Shown piece by piece: positions 23,249 through 35,000 of a stretch of 64,000 nt of DNA. The stretch comes from Balanoglossus misakiensis (lineage: Eukaryota > Hemichordata): the NCBI GenBank assembly GCA_040954595.2, contig CM082587.2:1984001-2048000 (forward strand), written 5' to 3'. The notes beneath the pieces were generated by a model, which ran no database searches, was not told the DNA's origin, and was given only the letters and a program-made list of their open reading frames with translations. The translations under genes were made by a program, and so were the position numbers. Position 1 is the stretch's first letter; the number at the start of each line of letters is the position of its first letter.

Positions 23249-26074
23249 TTAATCGACAGAGGACAGATACAACTTTCTTTTGAATGTCGTGATCAACTGT
23301 GACACACTCTTCGGTATTGCTTCACTGCCAAAACATTCGTCCATTATACCGTTGACTCGCGTCAGAATTTCGATCAAATGGTCTGTCTCCCTGCGATCCA
23401 TTATCACTTGGCACAACTGCTGTATATATGAGGGTCCACCATCTTCATTGCCAATGAATCACAGTTCAAACGAGAAAGAAACAATAAACAAGTTAGGAAT
23501 AAAGTAATATACTCATAAAGCCCCACGAGCTGTCACTTTTTGCATTATTTTCTTGTCTTACTTACAATCTGATATTGGTCAATTCAAATAAGCTTACTGA
23601 TTGGTACATACAAATGTATTATCAACCTCTGATTGCGGCTGTACATTAAAATTTGAACAAGTTAAATAAATAATATCCGGGTGTCACACCCATTTATTTA
23701 GCCTCCCGTTTCTTTAAACTAACCTTGACTAACAGCTGTAACCAATAACATATCAGAATTCTTTGATGAGAGTTTCAAATAAGGAGCTGGGTCATCAGCC
23801 CAGTCATTTCCTGCCTTGTTAGCATGGAAAACGAAGATTTTAGGCTTGTCTGCCATCACAGGCAAATTCTCACTGTTGAAATGTGATACAACTTCATCAA
23901 ATGAAACGGTGTTGCCATCTTGAGCTTTGATTCCGTCCTGTAATGAACAGATGAAACATTTAATAATGGAGACAGCTGGCTATAGAAAGTGACATATGAT
24001 ATATGATGCTACAGTATGATACGTTAAAGGGACAAAGTCTCTCTCTCGCTGCCCTTTTTCCATTAATTATGTTTGATACAAGACACCGTTTTATGTTATT
24101 CTACATGTGGATATATAGTGAATCAATGTTCGACCACACACAACTTCCATCCTGTTTGTAGGGTATGAGAGTAAAAACTCGCCCAAAATGAATAAATGGT
24201 AAACACCAATTATTCATTTTGGCGAGTTTTTCACTCTGGTGTCTACAAGTGGGATGGATGTTGTGTGTATTTGAATGTTGATTCACTATATATACACACG
24301 CAGAATAATATAAACAGTGTTTTGTATCAAATATAATTAATAGAAAAAAAGGCAGCGAGAGAGAGACTTTGTCCCTTTAATATATGACATATGATTGTCA
24401 TGGATTTTCTATACAAGCCAGAATTCTGTATAAATACATGTAGTAGTATTTGATCACTGATGGGCAAGTTATACAACATGAAAAGTAAATGTTCTGGAAA
24501 ACATCTGACCCTGAGCATGTCTATGGACATTGCTTTCTCTAATATGATCTGAGATATTGCACGTCCAAGTTCCAGAGCAGTCTCTGTTTTCTCTAAATGG
24601 GCATTGTGGGTGGCGCCCTCAACGAACTAGCCCATCACCATCAGAACTGACTCTGTCTAGTATGTCTGTCTGTGTGTCTGCGCACGGTTATAGTAACCGT
24701 GGTCTGCGGTACTACACCACAATTTAAAGGTATCTCGTCTTGCTCTGGTGATGTAGTTAGCATTTCGGCTTTCTGGGAGGTGTGATAAGTCAAGTATGTT
24801 TGAGTGGCTGCTAATAAACTCCGGTTTCATCCGAGTCCAAACTCAAATTTACAAGTCCAACTCATCATGCCCATCACTGCAGAACACTTGTAAAGTAAAA
24901 CATGAGTAATATTAAAAACACGGTAAAGTCGATAACGTCACAGCACTCTGATCACTATGTGGAGCTACTATATTCGTTCCAGTGACCTGGTAAGGAGTAC
25001 CATGCCCAGAGAGTGACTGTGCGGGATCGACTTTCTGCTGACAGTTTGTGCAAAGTTCGATCACTGAAGCCAGTGATGGACACGTTTACAGTGATGTTTT
25101 GGAAAATATCCGGCGAACCGCATCAATAACCGACTCAGAATATAACGGGAGAAGCATTCGTTCTTCTGATAACCAAACATCAATGGTAGAAACGTTCCTT
25201 GAGACTTTGGGTGTCGTTTTGGTCCTCTGGCCGTGTCAGTGCATGTCACTCCACAACGTTAACGACAGCAGGACACGCATGACGTCACCACACAAAGCAT
25301 GCCGGGAAGGGATCATGTGGATAAGTGTAGCGCAGCCAGTGGTGGGATTGGGGCAGGGAACCAGACCAATAAGTGACGAGACAGGGCTTTACGTCATCCG
25401 CAATGCATATATTATAAGAAACATCCTCACCTTTTCGAAATAGCTGTTGATGAATAAGGTCATACTTGAATACTCTGTATTTTGAAATTCGCTGTCAGCT
25501 TCTATCTTGTCGCAGATCTTTTTCAAGTATTCTAAAAACTTCTGCCTGGTCAAATCATGTTTTGCTTGGAAGACAGTGAATTTCAGAGAATTCGCAAACA
25601 CATTGCGTATATCTTCTTGCTCGTTATTCGCTGTAGAAATATAAAACCGACATCTTCAGTGAAGCACAGAGCATAGTCCTTGCAATGGGTTAACTTTTAG
25701 TGGACCCCATGCCGTTCAAACTGATGTATTATAAGAGAAAGTGTTCATTAAACGTATTAACAAGTAAAGGGATGCGCCATCTCACCTGCTTCCGAAAAGT
25801 TTGTTATGGTTGCAACTACTCCCAGTCCAGCAGGATATATATTGCTCGAGTCGGATTCACGCCTCCCACGTTCACGACCTATAACAGAAACGTAACAATG
25901 ATGTGATCATAGAAGAATGTGCATTCGTAGAACATGAACAAACTCAAGAAAAAAAACCTTGTGTGAACTAACCTGTTTCGGCGGTTAATACTCCTAGTCC
26001 CCGAAATGATTTTTGTACCACAGGGGATGTACTGCTCGATCTTGATTCCTGCATGTCCTCAAGTTCATCACCAC
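23249..26074 (-). CDS. Catalytically dead caspase domain cassette (c-FLIP-like)
   Basis: Five exons: 25973-26074, 25786-25878, 25431-25630, 23724-23937, 23249-23442. Phases (1/1, 1/1, 1/0, 0/1, 1/stop) equal those of the neighbouring active caspase. Clear p20/p10 homology: GLGVVATITNFSEA, KHDLTRQKFLEYLKKICDKI, DGIKAQDGNTVSFDEVVSHF, KPKIFVFHANKAGND, NSDMLLVTAVSQ, YIQQLCQVIMDRRETDHLIE, ILTRVNG. The catalytic His motif (SHG in the neighbour) reads NSYFEK, and QACRG reads HANKA, so both catalytic residues are lost; the p10 start also lacks the S-x-R/GSWFI substrate-pocket stretch. No DED or start codon lies between this cassette and the active caspase, and the first exon begins at a strong acceptor. 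It is therefore either an alternative 3' cassette of that gene (a 429-residue DED protein in frame) or a separate gene with an unseen first exon. Decoy/regulator role is inference. Confidence 0.75.
24024..24380. mobile_element. Foldback MITE flanked by TTAA
   Basis: A 349-bp element bounded by TTAA on both sides, in an intron of the dead-caspase cassette. Ends are inverted: AGGGACAAAGTCTCTCTCTC at the left and GAGAGAGAGACTTTGTCCCT at the right. The inverted similarity continues inward almost to the centre (AACTCGCCAAAATGAAT... against ATTCATTTTGGCGAGTT near 24203), so the whole element is an imperfect hairpin. TTAA target duplication is typical of piggyBac-type elements; no transposase is encoded. 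Confidence 0.85.
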
Positions 26075-27446
26075 CTGCTCCAACAGAGATTTAACAGCGA
26101 TGTGATCACAGAACAAACGTTGTACCCACTTTCTTCAGCATGTACGTGGTATCCACTGGTTGTATGTTTTAACCATTGACGTAGCACACAGACAAGCTAT
26201 ATCGATATTTCATAGACCTTTATATGCCCTGCGTAGTTTTTACTTACATACACCACCTTTGCCACGATTTCAACAGTTACTCATAGAAATCCCCATTTAG
26301 ATCTTAAAGTACAGACCGCGAAAGAGAAAGTGCCACGCGACTGGGTTTTCAGCTGCTGCTATTTTTAGCCTTCGTCGAAACCGTGACGCAGGGAAATACC
26401 CAATACACATGAAGATCATTTATTTATAGACATAATAACTACGCGCACCCAAAGTTACCTCGGCTTTGGTATTGAAGTAGGATAAATTGCGCAGTTCGGG
26501 GCAAAACAGTTAAATGAAATCACGTCAAGACGTATATCTACCATCAACACAAAGTCTGGGGAATACCCTTCGAACTATGACGTCACACAAAATTCCGGGC
26601 ATCACCTTTATTGTTATGCTAAATAGCTAGGCCCCAAAGCTTGGTTACTAGTATTCGGATAAAAGACGTTTTACAATCTAAATATCGGCAACAATACATT
26701 ACCAAGACTACTATGCATAAAATGTTGTACATCACACAGTATATTACTGGAATAAGTAAAGCACCATTATAAGCCCTATCATATAATTAATTTTATAAAA
26801 ATCATTCTAGAATATATTATTTTCTCTGTAGATCGATAATGGTGATCACATTAAGATTCTGCTGTACTCTGGTTGACTTTGAGTCTAAAAGTATCATTCA
26901 AATTACACATAATTGATTAAAAGCCACAAGTAATTTAGTTTAGTGACATCCAGTGTTAGTGGAGTACTTCTCACCTGGTAAGAAGTCAATGTCAAATATC
27001 ACATGATATTGTCATAATGTAGCAAATTGCAAGAAAAGACAAAGCACAGATCGTTAGCCTTTTGAAGACAAAACAGGAAAAACAACAACAACAATTAAAG
27101 CAAATATTTGCACGTGGTCATGTTAAACTACTGAAAAGGTACTTGTAAGTTTTTTTCCACATAAAACGTTTTTGTTATGTAGAGAGAAATGAACATAAAA
27201 TGATATCAATTAATTGGAACTTCAATGTCAGAGAAATCAATGAAGGTTCCTCAACAGTTATAAATTATAAATAAAACATACCTAAAAAAAATACAATAAA
27301 AATGGCCGATTCTCGGAGAACAATTTATGGAGGAAAAACATGCATGGACTTTTTTCTTGAACTGTATTTTTGCAGAGAATATCTACAAGATAATCTTGGC
27401 TACAGAATGCTATAAAACTCAATAGAACACTTTTCGTAAGAGTCCC
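26075..27446. other. Spacer between active and dead caspase domains
   Basis: About 1.4 kb of AT-rich DNA with no DED-like or other coding exon that I can find on the minus strand. It would be intron in the alternative-splicing model, or hold the 3' UTR of the active caspase and a short promoter/first exon in the two-gene model. Confidence 0.5.
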
Positions 27447-29762
27447 TCACAGATAAAACAGTTTTGTCAGCGTTGTGATTTGTTCTGGCATCTGTTTTGC
27501 ATTACGTTCACTGGCGAATCGTGCAGCAACCTGGCCATTCACAAGAGTCAGTATTTCTATGAGATGAAATTTGTCTTTCTTCTCCCTGATGACTTTGCAG
27601 AGATGGTTAATGAACCAGGATCCATCCTCCTCATTCCTCCAAGCTCTAGTTCCTGAAAATCAAATGCAAGATATTTACAAATTCACAAGAAACTAAGTAA
27701 ACTACACAGCCAAACTGATTCCTGTGACAGGTCCAGACACAAGCCTATGGTAAGGTAAGTGTACAGGACTGACTGACTGGCTGACTGACTGGCTGGATGG
27801 ATGGGTGGGTGGGTGTGTGGGTGGGTGGGTGGATGGATGGGTGGGTGGGTGGATGGATGGATGGATGGATGGATGGATGGATGAATGAATGAATGAATGA
27901 ATGAATGAATGAATGAATGAATGAATGAATGAACAAATGAATGAATGAATGAATGAATGAATGAATGAATGAATGAATGAATGAATGAATGAATGAATGA
28001 AGAAGTTACTGACCTTCCGTAGTGGCATGGGCGAGTAACATATCAGCATTCACTGGGATAGTTTTGAGACCGAGCTCTGGTGAAACGTCATCAATTGGAG
28101 GTGGCGACAGAGGGGCTGAATCACCAGGTTCATCATCAGGTCTGTCGATGCTGACGCCACGTCCATAGCTCTGGCCCCGGCATGCCTGAATGAGAAAAAC
28201 TTTCGGCTTTCCGACCATTTCACTAAGACTCTCCCCATTGAATCTGGATGTGATTTCTTCGATGGAGACAATCTGGTTGTCTTGGCTTTTTATGCCCTCC
28301 TAGAAAAAAGAGAGAATGTCAGTGAACTAACACTGCAAAACTCAATTGTCATCACAATAAGCAGTCAACAATGTTTAACAAACTTCCCTCTCAAAGACAC
28401 CAGTGTGAGTTCATCAGGACAATTCCTACCTTTTGCCCATGGCTGCTGATAAAAATAACCAGACTGTTGAATTCCTTGCCCGTATCTTTGATCATTGAAA
28501 TAAATGCCTTGAGACCATCAAGTTTCGCTAGCAGTTCTGCTTTAGTGAGATCATGATATGGTTTCATCACGGTGTATCCCATACGTTCAAAGATTTCTTT
28601 AATGTTGGTTTCATCAATATTAGATCCTGTCCAGAAAAGAGGTACAATGTATACCAAATATCAAAGCTGCATATTATGCAAATCACATAATATAATCATA
28701 ATTTGACTTTGACATAAACTGAGAAAAAATGTGACACTGTCAGACACACATACACACACATGTATACCTGAATACTTTTTCATCCTATCAAGCTTTGTTT
28801 GCCTACACTGTATGGCAACTGAAACCTTCTATTTTAAAATAGCATTATTTATCACTTACCACATCTTTCTGCGGTATAATTTCTGATTATGATGACAAGC
28901 CCTGGTCCACGTCTGTATGAATATTCAACTCTCCATGACAACGATTCATCAGATTTTCCAGCATCATCTTATGAACAAAAGCAAACATAAAAATCAAAAT
29001 AATGTAATCACATGTATTGAAATATTATATTATAGACTTCAAGTTGGTACATTTAATAGGATTGTTGCTCGTCAACAGACATTCACAAAATGCAAACAAC
29101 AGTATGTGTTGTACCATTTACCTTCATCGGTTATGTTACCTTTGACTGGTGTTGCACCTGCTGAGGCCCCAGCAGCGGCAGGTGGCTCAGGTTTCTGTGG
29201 TAATACTGTAGCTGTATTCAGTTGTGGTGGAGGTTTAATTGGAGCCACGGACGCTGAAGAGGGTTTTGGAACTGCATAAACCACAGGTGGTTGCGCTGTC
29301 GCTACAGAATGATCACTTTCCTCGGCGATTCCTAAAGGAAACCAAAACCAAATTACCATGTTACTATAAGAGATATGTACTTCCTCCAAGTGTATTTTAT
29401 TAATTTAACTATACTCTTTATTTTCCAAACCCTGCCCCCCCCCCCTCCCTCAGTGGTCATATCATAGCTACACTGTACATTGTACCTTGTTCTCGTTCGG
29501 CTTCTTTGACGTCCTCCACGTAATCAACCATGTCAATATCACGAAGCATCTCCTTAAGTTCATGATAATTTCCTGGTCCAAAGACGCCTTTCCTTTCCAA
29601 TGCATCGAAGACATTGACAAACGTAAGCATTCGTGATAGTTCCCCTGGTCGCAAACCATGGGCCCTTGCGCGATTCTTGAACGCGTCCAGTTGGGGCGCT
29701 GTGAACGTGTTTTCGAGGAGGTTCTTAAGTCGACCATGAGCTACATGCTCTTGCCGCGGCAT
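27447..29762 (-). CDS. DED-containing initiator-type caspase (caspase-8/10-like)
   Basis: Six exons: 29486-29762, 29122-29331, 28860-28967, 28430-28626, 28014-28299, 27447-27652; 427 residues. Residues 1-92 form one death effector domain ending [32 protein letters not shown] (the RxDL-type helix). A Pro/Ala-rich linker follows. The caspase domain has [37 protein letters not shown], catalytic His in [10 protein letters not shown], catalytic Cys in [15 protein letters not shown], an Asp-rich interdomain linker ([20 protein letters not shown]) suited to autocleavage, and p10 [20 protein letters not shown]. Known role: cysteine protease recruited through DED contacts (FADD-type) to start apoptosis or immune signalling. 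One DED rather than the two of vertebrate caspase-8/10. A catalytically dead caspase cassette with matching splice phases lies directly downstream. Confidence 0.92.
27767..28001. repeat. Composite tetranucleotide satellite (GGCT/GGGT/GGAT)n(GAAT)n
   Basis: Degenerate GACT/GGCT, GGGT and GGAT units grading into a long GAAT block, ending 12 bp before the donor of the caspase QACRG exon. Same repeat family as the satellite at 11.4 kb. Minus-strand translation gives an artefactual Ile-His-Ser-Phe/His-Pro repeat. Confidence 0.95.
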
Positions 29763-30163
29763 GTTTAAATTAAATCAAAAGCGTGACTCAACGATCCGAA
29801 CGGTTGGCCCGCTGAGAATTCAATGTGGGGGTGTCCCGATGTGACCTTGAAAATCTTTTCCAGGAAACGCTTGACATATGACACGGCCAGCGCCCTCTAT
29901 CGGGGTCACCGAAACGTACTACATGTACATGTACATTGCAGTATCTTACATACACACAACCCTTTATTTTCAATAAATGAGCGTTATTCCTATCGCAAAT
30001 CTTATCAGAAAGCTTTGCCATAATTCATGTAAAGTTCTATTTTTATTACCACCAATATGATAATTCATAAATATGAAAGGAACAAAAGTGAAATTGTCAG
30101 CAATGCTTACTATGCATACACAGACTGTGAAGAGACTAAAAAGCAAAACACTGGGCATTTATT

Positions 30164-30983
30164 TTACACAGCAGCACCCGTTGGCCCACCTCCCCCTGAT
30201 TGGGATGATGAGGATGAGTGTCTTGTCCTTGAAGTTTCATAATTTGAAAACTGTGGCATCGTTGGCAGGAACTCAGCTTTGATTTGAGCGGCCATCTTGG
30301 CAATGTCGGAATCTATGTTCTCATATTGTCGCACAGCCTTAATAAATTTTATTGCACCTGAAAAAAAAAACCATGATGTTAAGGTCATAACTTGCTTTAT
30401 AGTTGTTTTGCTAATTTTACTGTTTACACATCTTGAAATGTATTCAAATGAGTAAAAGGGATAGTAGAAATGTTAATTTAAAAAGTGTTTGGTTAACATT
30501 TGCATACTTACCATCACCATCTGGCGAAAAACCATACTTTTGTGTTACTTCTTGCTGAATCTGCATAGTGACTGGGAAAACAATCTGCATCATTTTCATC
30601 ATGTCATTTCCTGCGTTGTCCTTGGCTTCTTCCAACCTTATCTGATTTTCAGGAAGTTCAAAGGCTGCTAGAATATCTCTCAGTGCAGCTACAGTTAGTT
30701 GTTTAAAGAAACAGAAAGAAACCAATCAGACAGATCAAATATAGGAAGAATATACCAGTATTTTCCACGATCAGCATGGATAGTAACAGTGTAATGTGAC
30801 AACATACGTAGTACTTCAAGAAGTATGCTCATGACACCCGTCCCGTCAAAAATCTTGAGACAGTCGTACGACGATCACAATAGAGGACTGCAACCCAATA
30901 AACAAGTACTGGAAACAAAACACAGTTTTTTTCTCACCTCTAGTTTGTTCTTGTGAAAGATATGGTTTCATGGCTTGAGCCAT
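30164..30983 (-). CDS. C12orf57: Protein C10 homologue (C12orf57 / GRCC10)
   Basis: Three exons (30938-30983, 30512-30688, 30164-30357) encode 138 residues. Start MAQAMKPYLSQEQTR, then LRDILAAFELPENQIRLEEA, KDNAGNDMMKMMQIVFPVTM, QIQQEVTQKYGFSPDGDGAI, KFIKAVRQYENIDSDIAKMA and LPTMP; the matching human blocks are PENAVRMDEARDNACNDM and IQQEVIKAYGFSCDGEG. All-helical small protein; human mutations cause Temtamy syndrome, molecular role poorly known. The C-terminal tail here is longer and of low complexity (SSSSSQSGGGGPTGAAV). It lies 400 bp upstream of the DED-caspase on the same strand with no sign of cotranscription. Confidence 0.93.
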
Positions 30984-32013
30984 TGGTGTCCAACCACAGA
31001 ACCTGTATTGCGAAAGATCCTGCCTCAGTGATGGTCGTTTCGATGGTCGATGAATGAGAAAAAACTGGTAATAGGCTGTCTCTGTTATCAGTTTAACAAA
31101 CTATATGATTTTGTACTTATTGTAACTTATTAGCCGCAGATATTTCCATAAAATCTTTCAGTCTTCCAGTCTAAACAAAATACTGTCATGGTTCGTTTGT
31201 TTGGTTTCCGGGTAAATCTTTCCTATGAGACTCCCTAAGTGTGAATGAAAAATTACAAATGTGAACCATAATCTGTCATTCGGGGAGTCTTTTGGTTCCG
31301 AATTTGCAAGTGGACTTTTTTGATCAGCGATTTTCTCCTTCTTTGTGACATTGATACAACGTCCATTTTCTGTAGTTGTATATAGTAATGTAATTATGTT
31401 CCTTAACAATACAATTAATTATCATGCATGTGTGTGTGTGCCACAGGTGCAATTCTGAATAGCAGTGTATGTCGTAGTGACTGGACTTGTCAATGGACTG
31501 TAATCATGTCGAATAAAAAAAAACCTTCTCAATAGGCTTAATTGGCTGTCATCCAAACCGAAAATGAATATTTACCGAAACGTGATGAGTGGCTTTCTCA
31601 TGTAAAATACACGGGAGAAGCGGTATAGTTCAGGAGTTACGTAAAGAAATGTGAAGTTTCTTTCGTTGAAAACCTTGGTTTGCCTGGGGCAATTCTAAAC
31701 AACGATTACCACGGTCGCTCCGCCATGCAATTACGAAACCCTCCTTTTCTATGGCGAAGAAGGCCAGTTGTCTCTATTGTCATTCAGTAGGGCGAAGCAT
31801 CGAAACACCCGTTTATCTAGTGTTGTTTGAATAGCTTCAACCGTTACGTGAACTGGTGTAGTAAGCCTTCGATAAAGATGCTAAGAGCTGGAGATTTCTG
31901 TTAGATACATTTATCCGTTCCTGCAGAGTGAACTTTTTTTCAGCGGAAGATATTGCAACCAGGCATCCTCGTTTTCCTTGTGCGTGTAAGGTGGTCTTTG
32001 ATGTGAAACTGAG
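30984..32013. other. Divergent intergenic region C12orf57 / Ebony-like gene
   Basis: No coding exon seen. Head-to-head spacer of about 1 kb that should contain both promoters and any 5' UTR exons. Confidence 0.5.
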
Positions 32014-35000
32014 ATGAACGGAACGGGGGATCTTCGACTTCTGTACAATGCGTACACCCCAGGGAGGAAATTCTTTGTCACCAGCGCCGTCAAAAGTAAG
32101 ATATCAGTGTCAGTGTTGTGTTTAACAATATACTCTTTTAGATTAATTGGGCGAAGTTTCTTCACATCTGAGATAATTAGCTAGTCACTGCATTCCACCT
32201 GTCAGCTTTTTGCATTAAGATCAAATTTGTTTCTGTCCGTTTTCCAGGAAAGTTTCCGCCACATGGTGTTCGCGACCGTGACAGGGTCAGCATCATACGG
32301 GGCCAAAAGCCGAAAGAACCTTGCGGTCTACAATCCGACACGATCCACGGGCTTTTCGAACACCTGGCGGCACGCAAAGATCTGGCCAATCAGAAGGCGG
32401 CTGTGGTTTACCGAGGGAAAAGTGTCACCTTTGGGGTGTTAAATGCTACGGCCAATGCCGTTGCACGCGTCATTAGACATCGATTACAGGCGGTTACCTC
32501 GAATGATTCTGCTTCTGCGTGCATTGGTGTATATCTTAATCGCAGCGATATGGCCGTGATGTTGTTAATGGCTATCCTTAAACTTGGGGCGTCTTATCTT
32601 CCCCTGGACTGCCAGCACCCTGAGAAGAGACTGAAATACGTATTAGCAAATGCCACGCCACGATGCGTTATCACAAGCGCAGATAGCGAGATCGCTAATA
32701 TCTTGACAGATATGCCTGAGGAAGACCGGCCGGTTGTCATGACACTGGATGACCTGGTAACAGACGCGGCGAGTGAACCTTGCCATGATCTCGGGAAAGG
32801 TGAAAAATTGCTCAGCAAATCTAGTCAGACAGCGGGAATTCTGTACGCGTCCGGATCTGCTGGGTTTCCTCAAGGGGTCACGATAGCCCACCGGTCTGTC
32901 ATCCACCGTGCAAGCGCTTTACGGAGTTCGTTAAAACTTAAAGATTCCGATATAGGCTGCTGGAAATCTTCCCTCAGCTGCACGGATTCGTTGACCGAGA
33001 TCTTCGGTTTTCTTCTCAATGGTTTGACAATTGTTGTGGTCCCCGATTGCGCGACATCAAGCCCGGAAAAGTTGACGCAGATTTTCGACGAAAACAAGGT
33101 GACGAGGATTTTTCTCGCACCCACGTTACTGTGCAGTATTTTATCTGTGCTGAAAGAAAAACCGCGCAAAGAAAGACTTTTGTCCGTGGAGACATTAGTG
33201 TGTACCGGTGGTGATCTCAGCAGCAATCTCGCAAAGAAGTGCTATTCCATCTTGCCCCATATCAAACTTGCTAACACATGGGGCGTGGCTGAAACGTGTG
33301 GAGATGCCACCCTTTTCTTTGTAAAGCGCCGGGATATTAAAAGCGAAAAGACAGGGCCGATAATAAGTCTCGGTTTACCGATTCAAAATACTAATATCTA
33401 CATTCTTGACGATAATATGACACCTGTCCCTGTTGGTGACGTCGGGATATGCTACGTGAGTGGCCCGTGTATATCTGATGGTTACCTGTCGGGCACGGGA
33501 GGTTCGGAAAGCGCACCAAGAAATAAATTCCGCAGGGAGAAATTTTCTCCGAACCCGTTTGCGACCGATCCGGGACACGACATATTGTTAAACAGCGGTG
33601 AATATATGCGACTGGTGTGTGACTCCAACCAGAGCAAACCAAGGTTGATGTTTGAAGGGCGCCGTGATACGATAGTGAATGTGAACGGAAACAGGATTGA
33701 CTTGAGGGAGATAGAAGATGCCCTGAGCGACGTACCGTTCTTCCAGCGAGTCGTTGTGGTGTACCGTCGCCAGCATGTCGACGAAGAGCCAACGTTGTTG
33801 GCGTTCTACCAAACCCTGTGCGACATCCCTGACTGCACACCTGAATCAATTGGTGAATATTTGCGGTCTGTGCTGCCGAGTCACATGATACCCAAGCTTG
33901 TGCCAGTGGATGATGCCAATATGTTGTCTAATGGTAAGTAGCCGTGCAATCATAATTTTCTCATGTTTCCCTTAAGTTTTGTGTTTATACGACTACTGCA
34001 GTTTCTTGCCCAAAAGACAATAAATCTCCATTATATCTAACAAAGGTGACGATTGCGATGACTCCCTCTACGACAGTTTCGACGAAACAATCACCAACAC
34101 TGTCTCCAATGAAAGTACAGGGGATGATACTTATGACACGGCAGCCCACAGCAGCTTTGACCAAACAATCACCAATGCTGTCTCCGAAGAACTTACCGGA
34201 GATGAGTGTAACGACGCTCTCTACGATAGCTTCGCCAACAAGACAATCGACAGCGTCGCCGCCGATCCAGATTCATGTGATAAATCTGTTCACCCTGACC
34301 AAATTGATGACGACAGCTCACCTCATGCGTGCGCAATCCGTTCAACAGTGGCCAAGGTTCTTAACATACCAGAGAATGACATCTCAATTAATGATAACTA
34401 CTTTCAACTGAGAAACAGTTCAGGTACGTGAGGGGGTCGCTTGATAAACTTCACCCAATCTTAGTAAAATTGTTGACACTCGCCGGTTTTGTGAAAGAAA
34501 AGTTGCTCGCCTCTATCACTTTGGCAAAGAGACAATTTTTTCTGGACACAATTTGATTAAGATGCTGTTTACTTCATATCTCATCCGTGGTTCGCACAGT
34601 TTGAGTCACGTTATTTTCTTGTTTTCCAGTGAATGCAATGGACGTTATAACCAGAATCCGCGCCAGTGGACTCCAGGTCGAAACTGAAGATTTCTTCTCG
34701 GCGACAACACTAGAAGATTTGCTGCACGTCGAAGTTCCCCCACTGAAACGCGCACCAAACTTCAAAGCCAAAGCCTTGAATGACAGTTTTCACATCCGTG
34801 GTTACAAAATTGTTTCATTAGGTGACGCATCGGCGAGAGAATTTGAAAGTGTTTGTAGGATCGTCGCTGAGACCTATACACTGAACGATCCCATGGTAGT
34901 GGCTTTGGAATCTCCGATAGAAGAGAAATTCCAGGGTTTATATGACGTCATAGAGTCACTCTGCGACGAAAACTTGGTTTTGTCATTCTTTGTCAGTCGA

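Noticed and set aside
27702-28049. Second Ile-His-Ser-Phe/His-Pro repeat frame
   Set aside because: Translation of the intronic satellite next to the caspase exon, not a repeat protein.
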